Part shown: positions 44,162-52,417 of the stretch, piece by piece
How positions within the stretch are numbered: the stretch's first letter is position 1
Layout of the letters: every line of letters starts with the position of its first letter
Origin: Sphingomonas sp.
GTDB taxonomy: Bacteria > Pseudomonadota > Alphaproteobacteria > Sphingomonadales > Sphingomonadaceae
Length of the DNA stretch: 53,583 nt
Assembly: GCA_017849555.1 (NCBI GenBank)
Contig: JAFIGU010000083.1
Coordinates: forward strand, 1-53,583
Direction of reading: 5' to 3'
The notes under the pieces: generated by a model
Told to the model about the DNA's origin: nothing
Seen by the model: the letters and a program-made list of their open reading frames with translations, nothing else
The model's database searches: none
Translations under genes and position numbers: made by a program

Positions 44162-46429
44162 TTATCCCTCGATTCGCGAAAAATCGGCGACGCTGTGCAC
44201 TGCAGCACGGACCCGCGCAAGCAGCGCGAGGCGAGCGTCGCGCCTGGCGGGATCGGCGTCATTGACCGTCACCGTCTCGAAGAAGGCATCGATCGGCGCG
44301 CGCAACGTGGCGAGCGCGGCCATCGCCGCCTCGAAATCCTCATTCGCCACCGCATCGGCGGCGGCCGGCTCAGCCGCATCGAGCGCCGCGATCAGCGCCG
44401 CCTCATCGGATTCGGGGGTGTAGCTGAGCGGCTTCCACTCTGCGGTTTCGACGCCCTCTTTCTTGAGGATGTTCGCGGCGCGCTTGTACCCGGCGAGCAG
44501 GTTGGCGCCGTCGTCGGTGCCGATGAACGATTGCAGCGCGTGGACGCGCGCGAGCAGGCGGACGAGATCGTCCTCGCCGCCGAGCGCGAATACCGCATCG
44601 ATGAGGTCGTGGCGCACGCCGGCTTCGCGTTGCTGGACCTTGAGACGGTCGGCGAAGAAATCGAGGAGCAACCACGCACAACTATCGAACTCTTCACTGC
44701 TCGTCGGGTGCTTCTTCGTCGAGCGTCCGACGGTGATGACAAGCGTTTCAGATTCGACTTCAGCTTGCTCGCGCAATTTCTCGAGCCGCTTTCGTTCAAC
44801 GCCCTCAACCGAAAGCTGAACCAACTCCATCTGCCTTTCCAAAATAGGCAGAAGTCGCAGGCGCAGGCGCTCTTCGGTGATTTGGCGGATCGCTCCCAGT
44901 GCGGCACGCCGTAGCGCGAACGGATCACGGGAACCGGTCGGCGTTTCCGCAATGTAGAAAAATGCCGCCAGCGTATCCAGCTTATCCGCCAACGACACCG
45001 CCACCGTCACCGGCGCGGTCGGCACATAATCGCCCTGCCCGACCGGCTTGTAGTGATCGCGGATCGCCTCGGCGACCGCGCGCGGTTCGCCCTGCGCGGC
45101 GGCGTAATAGCCGCCCATCAGCCCCTGAAGCTCGGGGAATTCGCCGACCATCCCGGTGACGAGATCGGCCTTGGCCAGCCGCGCGGCGCGTTCGGCCATG
45201 TCGGCGAGTGCCGCGCGCCCCTCCTCACCACCCCGGCGAAGGCCGGGGTCCAGTTGCGAGCCGCCCGATGCTGGACCCCGGCCTTCGCCGGGGTGGTTAC
45301 CGGAGGGTCCGACGATGCCTTCTTCCACCAGCCAGCGCGCCAGCTTGGCGACGCGTTCGACCTTGTCGGCCACCGTGCCGAGCTTTTCGTGGAAGACGAT
45401 CTTTTCGAGCTTCTTCGCCTGCTCCTCCAGCGGCACCTTCAAATCGGTGTCGTAGAAGAAGCGCGCATCGGCGAGCCGTGCGGCGAGCACCTTGCGGTTG
45501 CCCTCAACGATCTTCGCCCCGCCGTCGCTCGCGGCGATATTGGCGGTGCAGACGAAGGCATTGGCGAGCTTCCCGTCGGCCGAGCGGCAGACGAAATATT
45601 TCTGGTTCACCCGCGCGGTGAGCTGGATCACTTCGGGCGGCACTTCGAGGAACGCCGCATCGAAGCGGCCGAGCAACGGCACCGGCCATTCGGTCAGCCC
45701 GGCATTCTCGGCGACCAGCCCCTCGTCCTCGATCAGTTCCAGCCCCGCCTCGCGCGCCAGCGCGGCGGCGCGGGTGCGGATCAGCGCCATCCGCTCGTCC
45801 TGATCGACGATGACATGCGCGGCGCGCAGTTTCTCGACATAATCCGCCGCCGAGCCGATCGTGATCGCGCCCGGATGATGGAAACGATGCCCGAGCGTCG
45901 CCGCCCCGCTCTCCACCCCGGCGACCGAGACCGGCACGATCTCCCCGCCGAACAACGCGACGATGCCGTGCAGCGGGCGCACCCAGCGCTGCGATTCGGT
46001 CGAGCGCGAGGTCGCGCCCCAGCGCATCGACTTCGGCCACGGAAACGCGCGGATCACCGCCGGGATCGCCGCGGCGAGCACCTCGGCAGTCGCGCGGCCG
46101 GGGCGTTCGGTCACCGCGAAGAACACCCCGTCGCGCTCCTCGAGCTGATCGCGGGTCAGCCCGGTCTTGCGCAGAAAGCCTTCGAGCGCCTGCGGCGGTG
46201 CCGAGCTGCGCGGGCCCTTCACTTCCTCGCGCACCGCCTCGGTCGCGTGCGGCAGATCGCGCAGGATCAGCGCGAGGCGGCGCGGGGTGGCATAGGTCAC
46301 CGTCGCGGCGGCGGCGATGCCCGATTGCGCGAGTTCGGCAGCGAACAGCCGCGCGAGATCGTCGCGCGCCTTGGCCTGCATGCGCGCCGGGATTTCCTCC
46401 GAGCGGAGTTCGAGCAGGAAATCGGTCAC
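44162..46429 (-). CDS. glyS: Glycine-tRNA ligase beta subunit (with in-frame repeat insertion)
   Basis: The predicted protein has 755 residues from GTG 46429, which overlaps the glyQ stop as GTGA. It opens with [15 protein letters not shown], has PKSMRWG and [11 protein letters not shown], and its C-terminal half has [27 protein letters not shown] and an anticodon-like domain. Two features are odd. About 71 bp of a REP repeat (45226-45296) are translated in frame as [12 protein letters not shown]...[10 protein letters not shown] Lys/Glu/Ser-rich segment (44660-44850), less GC-rich than its surroundings, precedes DFFADRLK. With the alpha subunit it charges tRNA-Gly; it must still function, as it is the only copy seen. 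Confidence 0.96.
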   Translation of the reverse strand: MTDFLLELRSEEIPARMQAKARDDLARLFAAELAQSGIAAAATVTYATPRRLALILRDLPHATEAVREEVKGPRSSAPPQALEGFLRKTGLTRDQLEERDGVFFAVTERPGRATAEVLAAAIPAVIRAFPWPKSMRWGATSRSTESQRWVRPLHGIVALFGGEIVPVSVAGVESGAATLGHRFHHPGAITIGSAADYVEKLRAAHVIVDQDERMALIRTRAAALAREAGLELIEDEGLVAENAGLTEWPVPLLGRFDAAFLEVPPEVIQLTARVNQKYFVCRSADGKLANAFVCTANIAASDGGAKIVEGNRKVLAARLADARFFYDTDLKVPLEEQAKKLEKIVFHEKLGTVADKVERVAKLARWLVEEGIVGPSGNHPGEGRGPASGGSQLDPGLRRGGEEGRAALADMAERAARLAKADLVTGMVGEFPELQGLMGGYYAAAQGEPRAVAEAIRDHYKPVGQGDYVPTAPVTVAVSLADKLDTLAAFFYIAETPTGSRDPFALRRAALGAIRQITEERLRLRLLPILERQMELVQLSVEGVERKRLEKLREQAEVESETLVITVGRSTKKHPTSSEEFDSCAWLLLDFFADRLKVQQREAGVRHDLIDAVFALGGEDDLVRLLARVHALQSFIGTDDGANLLAGYKRAANILKKEGVETAEWKPLSYTPESDEAALIAALDAAEPAAADAVANEDFEAAMAALATLRAPIDAFFETVTVNDADPARRDARLALLARVRAAVHSVADFSRIEG
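45226..45296. repeat. REP-like inverted repeat, family C, inside glyS
   Basis: ACCACCCCGGCGAAGGCCGG then GGTCCAG, and CTGGACC then CCGGCCTTCGCCGGGGTGGT, form a near-perfect inverted repeat of 71 bp. It matches intergenic copies at 38326 and 48331, but it is located inside the glyS reading frame and keeps it open. Confidence 0.92.
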
Positions 46430-47337
46430 GCCGCGGTCCAATCGGGATATTTTTCTTGCCATTGCGGCGTGTTCTTCTCGATCCACGCTGCGCAGCTCGC
46501 CTTGGCGAGATCGCGCACGCGGCCGATATAGGCCTGGCGCTCCGCGACCGAGATCACGCCGCGCGCGTTGAGCAGGTTGAAGATATGGCTCGCCTCGATC
46601 GCTTGCTCATAGGCCGCGATCGGCAGCTTGGCCGCCAGCGCATTCTCGCATTCGGCCGCCGCCTTGCGGAAAAGATCGAACAGAGCGTCGGTATTGGCGA
46701 CCTCGAAATTCCACGTCGACATCTGCCGCTCGTTTTCGAGGAAGATGTCGCCATAGCTGACACCCGCGTCGTTGAAGCGCAAGTCGTACACGTTATCGAC
46801 ATTCTGGATGTACATCGCCAGCCGTTCGAGCCCGTAGGTCAGCTCGCCCGCCACCGGCTTGCAATCGAACCCGCCCATCTGCTGGAAATAGGTGAACTGG
46901 GTCACCTCCATCCCGTCGCACCAGACTTCCCAGCCGAGCCCCCAGGCGCCGAGCGTCGGGCTTTCCCAATCGTCCTCGACGAAGCGGATGTCGTGGACGC
47001 TCATGTCCACCCCGATCGCGGCGAGGCTGCCGAGATAGAGCTGCTGGAGATCGGGCGGGCTCGGCTTCAGGATCACCTGATATTGGTAATAATGCTGCAG
47101 CCGGTTGGGATTTTCGCCGTAGCGGCCGTCGGTCGGGCGGCGGCTGGGCTGGACGAAGGCGGCGTTCCACGTCTCCGGCCCCAGCGCGCGCAACGTGGTG
47201 GCGGGGTGGAAGGTGCCGGCGCCCATCCGCATGTCATAGGGCTGCAGGATCACGCATCCGCGCTCGCTCCAATAATGATGGAGGCGCAGGATCATGTCCT
47301 GGAAGGAGAGCGGCGCGTCTGTTGACCTCGTGTTCAT
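46426..47337 (-). CDS. glyQ: Glycine-tRNA ligase alpha subunit
   Basis: The predicted protein has 303 residues, starting [17 protein letters not shown] at 47337. It has the class II core motifs of Gly[33 protein letters not shown] (here [14 protein letters not shown]), and [31 protein letters not shown]. It forms the alpha2beta2 enzyme with GlyS, whose gene it overlaps by 4 bp. It is divergent from the TraB/GumN gene over an 87-bp gap. Confidence 0.98.
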   Translation of the reverse strand: MNTRSTDAPLSFQDMILRLHHYWSERGCVILQPYDMRMGAGTFHPATTLRALGPETWNAAFVQPSRRPTDGRYGENPNRLQHYYQYQVILKPSPPDLQQLYLGSLAAIGVDMSVHDIRFVEDDWESPTLGAWGLGWEVWCDGMEVTQFTYFQQMGGFDCKPVAGELTYGLERLAMYIQNVDNVYDLRFNDAGVSYGDIFLENERQMSTWNFEVANTDALFDLFRKAAAECENALAAKLPIAAYEQAIEASHIFNLLNARGVISVAERQAYIGRVRDLAKASCAAWIEKNTPQWQEKYPDWTAA

Positions 47338-47424
47338 CGCGCGCGGGCCATGACGGATGGCTCGCCAACAGGCAAGTCTATGCGTAAATCACATTGTCCC
47401 GCTCTCGCCACGAGGTAGCCCGCG

Positions 47425-48321
47425 TTGTTCCGATCCGTCACCGCCGCATTCGCCACGCTTGGCCTTGCCTTTGCCCTTCCCGCCTGCGCCCAGCCCGCGC
47501 CGGTCGCGGCCAAGGATGCCGATCCCGCTCTGTGGGTGGTGAAGGACAAGGATACCACGATCTATCTGTTCGGCACGATCCATGTGCTGAAACCCGGGCT
47601 CTCGTGGTTCGACGAGGCGGTGAAGAAGGCGTTCGACAAATCGGGGACATTGGTGCTCGAAATGGTCGAGCCCGATCAGGCGACGCAGCAGAAGGTCGTG
47701 CTGTCCAAGGCGTTCGCGCTCGACGGGCCGACGCTGAGCGAGCAATTGCCCGCCGAGAAGCGCCCCGCCTTTGCCAAGGCGCTGCAGGACAACGGGCTGC
47801 CGCTCGCGCAATATGATCGGATGCGGCCGTGGTTCGCCGCGATCAGCCTGTCGATCCTGCCCTTGGAAAAGCTCGGCTATGATCCCGCCAACGGCCCCGA
47901 AGGCATCCTGACCCGCGCGGCCAAGGCGCAGCACAAGCAGGTGATGGGGCTGGAGACCTTCGAGGGGCAGATGTCGCTGTTCGACAAATTGTCGCACAAA
48001 GGACAGGTCGACTTGCTCGCCTCGACGATCGACGAACTGCCCAAGGCGCAGGAGAATATGGACAAGATGGTCGCCGACTGGGCGGCCGGGCGGCCGGACG
48101 AGCTGGCCAAGGAGATGAACGCCTCGCTCAAGGATACCCCCGAGGTGGCCGAGACACTGCTGATCAACCGCAACAAACAATGGGCCGGCTGGATCGCCGA
48201 GCGGATGAAGAAACCGGGGACGGTGTTCATCGCGGTCGGCGCTGGCCACCTCGCCGGGCCGGGGAGCGTGCAGGATCAGCTGCAGCGCTACAGGCTCAAG
48301 GCAGTGCGGATTCGCTACTGA
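47425..48321 (+). CDS. TraB/GumN family secreted protein
   Basis: The predicted protein has 298 residues from TTG 47425, behind CACGAGGTAGC. The signal region MFRSVTAAFATLGLAFALPA then CAQ could be cleaved by signal peptidase I or, less likely, II (LPAC is a poor lipobox). Motifs are LFGTIHVLKPG near residue 50, DQATQQKVV, VMGLETFEGQM and C-terminal AVGAGHLAGPGSVQDQL, the two GxxH segments that define the TraB/TIKI-like fold. TIKI proteins are metalloproteases, but bacterial members are mostly uncharacterised. A composite REP follows. Confidence 0.9.
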   Translation: MFRSVTAAFATLGLAFALPACAQPAPVAAKDADPALWVVKDKDTTIYLFGTIHVLKPGLSWFDEAVKKAFDKSGTLVLEMVEPDQATQQKVVLSKAFALDGPTLSEQLPAEKRPAFAKALQDNGLPLAQYDRMRPWFAAISLSILPLEKLGYDPANGPEGILTRAAKAQHKQVMGLETFEGQMSLFDKLSHKGQVDLLASTIDELPKAQENMDKMVADWAAGRPDELAKEMNASLKDTPEVAETLLINRNKQWAGWIAERMKKPGTVFIAVGAGHLAGPGSVQDQLQRYRLKAVRIRY

Positions 48322-48330
48322 CCATCCGTT

Positions 48331-48439
48331 ACCACCCCGGCGAAGGCCGGGGTCCAGTTACGACCGGCCCGATGCTGGACCCGGGCCTTCGTGGTCCCCG
48401 CAAAGTATTACTTTGCGGGGTGCCCCTTCGCCGGGGTGG
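48331..48439. repeat. Composite REP-like repeat, family C with nested palindrome
   Basis: The outer element is family C (ACCACCCCGGCGAAGGCCGG ... CCTTCGCCGGGGTGG). Its right arm is interrupted after CCTTCG by GTGGTCCCCGCAAAGTATT and its reverse-complementary continuation, then CCTTCG resumes. The nested part is a perfect palindrome (48396-48420). It lies between traB and rplY. Confidence 0.85.
48396..48420. repeat. Perfect 12-bp stem palindrome nested in the composite REP
   Basis: CCCCGCAAAGTA and TACTTTGCGGGG flank a single T, giving a 25-bp palindrome. It is absent from the other family C copies at the same point, so it appears inserted, with the flanking CCTTCG repeated as a possible short target duplication. 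Confidence 0.85.
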
Positions 48440-48463
48440 AAGCGCCATTGTTGATTTTCGTCC

Positions 48464-48525
48464 CATCTCCCGCTAAGCGCGCCGGCTTCCCGTCATGGTC
48501 ATCCCTGGAGGCGTGGCGGGAGATG
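48464..48525 (+). promoter_or_regulatory. Possible structured leader of rplY
   Basis: CATCTCCCGC (48464-48473) and GCGGGAGATG (48516-48525) are perfect 10-bp inverse arms, separated by 42 nt, and end 27 nt before the rplY ATG. A long-range stem here would place a large loop just before the gene, as in several ribosomal-protein autoregulatory leaders. Pairing is seen; regulation is inference. Confidence 0.5.
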
Positions 48526-48552
48526 AACCTTATTCGTTTCGGAGATACTGCA

Positions 48553-49176
48553 ATGAGCGACACGCTGACGCTCGCAGCCGAGACGCGTGATCGGGTTGGC
48601 AAGGGAGCCTCCCGTGATCTGCGTCGCAACGGCCGCGTCCCCGCCGTCATTTACGGCCAGAACAAGGAACCGACCTCGATTCACCTCGAGGAGAAGGCGC
48701 TGGTGAAGGCGCTGGGCACCGGGCATTTCATGAACTCGGTGATCATGGTCAACGGCGAGCGGACGCTGCCGAAGGACGTGCATTTCCATCCGGTGACCGA
48801 TCGTCCGGTCCATGTCGACTTCCTGCGCATCAGCGCGCACGCCAAGGTGACGGTCGCTGTCCCGGTGGTGTTCGCCGATGAGGAAGCCGCGCCCGGCCTG
48901 AAGAAGGGCGGCGTGCTCAACATCGTTCGCCACGAGCTGGAGCTGGTGTGCGACGCGGCGGAGATCCCGGCCGAGATCACGATCTCGCTCAAGGGCTTCG
49001 ACGTGGGCGAATCGATCCACATCTCGCATGTGACGCTGCCCAAGGGCACCGCCTCGGCGATCGACGACCGCGATTTCACGATCGCGACGATCGTTGCGCC
49101 GTCGGCGCTCAAGTCGTCGGAAGGCGCGGCTGAAGCTGCTGCCGAGGACGAGGGCGAGGCCGACAAGGCGGAGTAA
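48553..49176 (+). CDS. rplY: Ribosomal protein bL25 (general stress/CTC type)
   Basis: The predicted protein has 207 residues; ATG 48553 follows CGGAGATACTGCA. It has the N-terminal 5S-rRNA-binding L25 domain ([20 protein letters not shown] then [23 protein letters not shown]) and the C-terminal TL5/CTC domain ([40 protein letters not shown]), plus an acidic Glu/Ala tail. It binds 5S rRNA in the 50S subunit. A possible leader hairpin precedes it. pth follows 81 bp downstream in the classic rplY-pth-ychF order. Confidence 0.97.
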   Translation: MSDTLTLAAETRDRVGKGASRDLRRNGRVPAVIYGQNKEPTSIHLEEKALVKALGTGHFMNSVIMVNGERTLPKDVHFHPVTDRPVHVDFLRISAHAKVTVAVPVVFADEEAAPGLKKGGVLNIVRHELELVCDAAEIPAEITISLKGFDVGESIHISHVTLPKGTASAIDDRDFTIATIVAPSALKSSEGAAEAAAEDEGEADKAE

Positions 49177-49203
49177 TCCGTCGCCTCGGTTGATAGCCAG
49201 TTT

Positions 49204-49237
49204 CGGGCGGGGTGACGGCAACGTCCCCCGCCCGTTT
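49204..49237 (+). terminator. Possible attenuator/terminator between rplY and pth
   Basis: CGGGCGGGG (49204-49212) pairs with CCCCGCCCG (49226-49234) over 9 bp, followed by TTTC. The T run is short, so some read-through into pth is expected. Confidence 0.5.
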
Positions 49238-49257
49238 CATGTCGGGAGGGTGAAATC

Positions 49258-49827
49258 ATGCAATTGTGGGTGGGGCTGGGCAATCCCGGGCCGCAATATG
49301 CGATGCACCGGCACAATATCGGCTTCATGGCGCTCGACGCGATCGCCGAGGTGCACGGCTTCGGCCCGACGAGCAAGAAATTCCAGGGCTGGCTGCAGGA
49401 AGGCCGGCTGGGATCGGACAAGATCCTGCTCCTGAAGCCCGCGACCTTCATGAACGAAAGCGGCCGCAGCGTCGGCGAGGCGTTGCGCTTCTACAAGCTC
49501 GGCACCGACGCGCTGACCGTGTTCCACGACGAGCTCGATCTCGCGCCGTTCCGCGTCAAGGTGAAGACCGGCGGGGGCACCGCGGGGCATAACGGGCTGC
49601 GCTCGATCGACCGCCACCTCGGCCCCGATTTCCGCCGCGTGCGGATCGGCATCGGGCATCCGGGGCATAAGGATCGCGTGACGGGGCACGTTCTCGGCAA
49701 TTATGCCAAGAGCGAAATCGAGCCGCTGAGCGACCTGCTCGGCGCGATCGCGGCGGAGGCGCCGCTGCTCGCCGCGGGCGACGATGCGCGGTTCATGAAC
49801 GATGTCGCGCTGCGGCTGGGGGAATAA
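49258..49827 (+). CDS. pth: Peptidyl-tRNA hydrolase
   Basis: The predicted protein has 189 residues; ATG 49258 follows GGGAGGGTGAAATC. The N-terminal LWVGLGNPGPQYAMHRHNIG contains the catalytic His19. Other marks are FMNESGRSV, VFHDELDL and GGGTAGHNGLRSID, with the C-terminal GHVLGNYAKSE. It frees tRNA from drop-off peptidyl-tRNAs in the cytoplasm. It is 2 bp from the oxygenase gene downstream and likely co-transcribed with it and with rplY. Confidence 0.98.
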   Translation: MQLWVGLGNPGPQYAMHRHNIGFMALDAIAEVHGFGPTSKKFQGWLQEGRLGSDKILLLKPATFMNESGRSVGEALRFYKLGTDALTVFHDELDLAPFRVKVKTGGGTAGHNGLRSIDRHLGPDFRRVRIGIGHPGHKDRVTGHVLGNYAKSEIEPLSDLLGAIAAEAPLLAAGDDARFMNDVALRLGE

Positions 49828-49829
49828 TC

Positions 49830-50411
49830 ATGCCGGTCCGCGCCTTGTTCCCGACATTGTTCTACGAGGGCCAGATCGACGATGACGCGCTGATCGCCGA
49901 GCTCGAGCAATCCGCGCTGCAGCTGGCGCAGGACGATCGCGCGGGCCGGGCGTGGTCGCGTGCCAACGGCTATCGCGGCTATACCAGCTATGCCTCGCTC
50001 AACGACCTGCCGGCGCGCGATCCCGCCTTTGCCGCGCTCAAGCGCAAGCTCGACCGGCATGTCGCGGCCTTTGCGGAGGAATTGCAGCTCGATCTGGGCG
50101 GGCGGCGGCTGCGGCTCGACAGCCTGTGGGTCAATGTCATGCAGCGCCACGCGACGCATAGCGGGCATATCCACCCGCATAGCGCGATTTCGGGCACCTT
50201 CTACGTCGCGGTGCCGCCGGGTTCGGGCGCGCTCAAGCTGGAGGACCCGCGGCTGCCGCTGCTGATGGCCGCGCCCTTGCGCCCCGATACCTTCGTCTAT
50301 GCCGAGCCGGCGCGGGGTAGCGTGTTCCTGTGGGAGAGCTGGCTGCGCCACGAAGTGATGCCGAGCGACGCCAAGGAACCGCGGATCAGCATCAGCTTCA
50401 ATTATAGCTAG
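49830..50411 (+). CDS. TIGR02466-type 2OG-Fe(II) oxygenase-like protein
   Basis: The predicted protein has 193 residues, starting MPVRALFPTLFYEG two bases after pth. Iron-site residues are likely HSGHIHPHSAISGTFYVAVP (H-x-H region, ~110-130) and FLWESWLRHEVMP with the distal His, followed by R in EPRISISFNY for 2-oxoglutarate. The His-rich strand resembles that of the TPR-fused protein at 8591. The family is uncharacterised; a hydroxylase is inferred from the motif. Its placement after pth is not functionally explained. Confidence 0.85.
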   Translation: MPVRALFPTLFYEGQIDDDALIAELEQSALQLAQDDRAGRAWSRANGYRGYTSYASLNDLPARDPAFAALKRKLDRHVAAFAEELQLDLGGRRLRLDSLWVNVMQRHATHSGHIHPHSAISGTFYVAVPPGSGALKLEDPRLPLLMAAPLRPDTFVYAEPARGSVFLWESWLRHEVMPSDAKEPRISISFNYS

Positions 50412-50526
50412 GCCGGGCCGGGGCGCGGAGGGCAAATTGCTCCCGGATGAACCGGCGACCCAGAACCGGTTCATCACCGATGCGTTATCCAAACCGACTT
50501 ACCGGGATGGATGGAGTCGTGATGCC

Positions 50527-52338
50527 ATGGCCGGATTTCGCATTTCGCATCTGAGCACGACGGTGGCGCTTGCCGCGCTCGCCGTCGCCGGGTGCAACCG
50601 CACCCCCAACGCCAATCAGGCGCTGCTCGACTACCAAAGCGCCGCCGCGCCGCTGCCGACGCTGCCCGCGACCTTGCCGATGACCGATATCGCCGCGCCG
50701 CCCCCAGCCCCCGCGCCGGCCGCCGCCGCGCTGCCCGACACCCGCCCGATCCGCACGGTGCGGGTGCACGATCCGCGCCGCGGGGCCGAATATGCCTATG
50801 CCGACGCGGCCTCCCGATTCTCCGACGCTTTGGGCGAGGCGCCCCCGGATTACGGCTTCGACTATGCCGGGGTCCAGCCCTGGGCATGGGAGGGCTATGA
50901 CGATTCGCTCGTCTTCGCCGAGCCGGTCTCCGGCGGCTATCGCACTTATTATTACCAGCCCGGCGAGGAACAGCCGTATTTCGTCCGGGATCCTTATTAT
51001 TCCTACGGTTATGACAATGGGCAGCTCGCAGTGGTCTATGACGCGGGCGGGGATATCGTGCCGTGGGAGGATTATGGGCCGCAGGTGGTCTATGCCTCGC
51101 GCTATCTCGTCCGCGGGCGCGATCTATGGCGTGCGTCGCGCGGCGACCGGATTTCGATCAACGTCCAGAACTGGACCAATTACCGCATCAATTACTTCAA
51201 CCAGCAGCAACGCTGGGACGCGGCCCGATCGCGCCAGCCCTTGTGGGTGAATTACGCGCAACAGGATGCCGCCGCGCAACGCCACTGGCAGGCCGAGCAG
51301 GCGCGCCGCCGCATCGATCAGCAGCGTTTCGACGCCTGGCAGGCGCAGGGCTTCCGCGCCGCGCCGCCGCCACGCGCAATTCCGGCGCAATGGCAGCAGG
51401 CCTCATGGGCGCGCGATCCGCATCGCTTCACCCCGGTTGCCGCCACCGTCGCCGGCGGCGCGGCGGTCGCCGCCGGGGCGCTGATCGCGCACAATGCGCA
51501 GCTCCATCGCCAGCAGCAGCAGCAATTGATGCAGGCGCAACAGGCCAATACGGTGCGGCTCCAGCGCGAGCAGGCGCTGCAGCAGCAACAGCAGCGCGCC
51601 TTTGCCGCGCGCGAACAGGCGCAGGCGCGCAGCTTCCAGGCCGGGCAGCAGCGCGAGATGCAGCAGCAGGCCGCGCTCGCCCGCCAGCAACAGGCGCAGG
51701 CCGCCCGCCAGCAGCAGAACGAGCGTATCCTCGCGCAGCGTCAGCAGGCGCAGGCCAATGCACAGCGCGCGCAACAGGCGCGCACCGAACGCGTGGCGAT
51801 CCAGCGCGAACAGCAGGCGGCGCGGATCCAGCAGCAACAGCAACGTGTCGCCGCGCAACGCGAGCAGCAGGCAGCCCGCGCCCAGCAGCAACAGCAGCGC
51901 CTCGTCGCGCAGCGCGAGCAGCAAGCGGCTCGTGCGCAGCGGGACCAGCAGGTCCGCAGCGAGCGCGTGACGATGCAACGCGAGCAGCAAGCCGCGCGGA
52001 TGCAACAGCAGCAGGAACGCGCCGCCGCCCAGCGCGAGCAACAGGCCGCGCGAGCCGAGCGCGAGCAGCAGATGCGCGCGGAGCGTGCAACGGCGCAACG
52101 CGAGCAGCAGCAGGCCCGCATCGAACGCGCCAATGTGCAGCGCGAACAGCAGGCTGCGCGTGCCGAACAGCAGCAGGCGCGCGCGCAGGAGATGGCGCAG
52201 CGTCGCCAGCAGGCCGAAGCCGCCCGTGCGCAACAGGCGCAGGCCCGTGCGGTGCAACACGCGGAATCGCGCCCTGCCCCCCGCCCCGAGCCGCAGCGCC
52301 CGGCGCCGCATCGCGAAAACCCGCACGGCGGGCGGTGA
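50527..52338 (+). CDS. Gln-rich coiled-coil lipoprotein
   Basis: The predicted protein has 603 residues; ATG 50527 (MAGFRISHLSTTVALAALAV) is favoured over the open frame from 50437 by GGAGTCGTGATGCC and by the lipobox LAVAGC (Cys23). After the signal come a Pro/Ala-rich stretch, a Tyr-rich domain (YRTYYYQPGEEQPYFVRDPY) up to ~260, a Gly/Ala hydrophobic segment (~303-325) and then ~270 residues of Gln/Ala/Arg repeats (REQQAAR, QQQQR, AAQREQQAAR) predicting a long helix. It ends Pro/His-rich. It may span the periplasm from the outer membrane. The family is not recognised. Confidence 0.8.
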   Translation: MAGFRISHLSTTVALAALAVAGCNRTPNANQALLDYQSAAAPLPTLPATLPMTDIAAPPPAPAPAAAALPDTRPIRTVRVHDPRRGAEYAYADAASRFSDALGEAPPDYGFDYAGVQPWAWEGYDDSLVFAEPVSGGYRTYYYQPGEEQPYFVRDPYYSYGYDNGQLAVVYDAGGDIVPWEDYGPQVVYASRYLVRGRDLWRASRGDRISINVQNWTNYRINYFNQQQRWDAARSRQPLWVNYAQQDAAAQRHWQAEQARRRIDQQRFDAWQAQGFRAAPPPRAIPAQWQQASWARDPHRFTPVAATVAGGAAVAAGALIAHNAQLHRQQQQQLMQAQQANTVRLQREQALQQQQQRAFAAREQAQARSFQAGQQREMQQQAALARQQQAQAARQQQNERILAQRQQAQANAQRAQQARTERVAIQREQQAARIQQQQQRVAAQREQQAARAQQQQQRLVAQREQQAARAQRDQQVRSERVTMQREQQAARMQQQQERAAAQREQQAARAEREQQMRAERATAQREQQQARIERANVQREQQAARAEQQQARAQEMAQRRQQAEAARAQQAQARAVQHAESRPAPRPEPQRPAPHRENPHGGR

Positions 52339-52417
52339 GGAAACTCGGGCCTCGGGGTGGCGCGACGCGGGCATAGGCTGTACGGCGCCCGCGTCCCCTA
52401 TACCTTGAGGAACGAAC

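Noticed and set aside
41389..44265. A 958-codon open frame antisense to ppdK
   Set aside because: It exactly shadows the ppdK gene, which has all PPDK motifs; the antisense product is low-information His/Arg/Gly-rich sequence.
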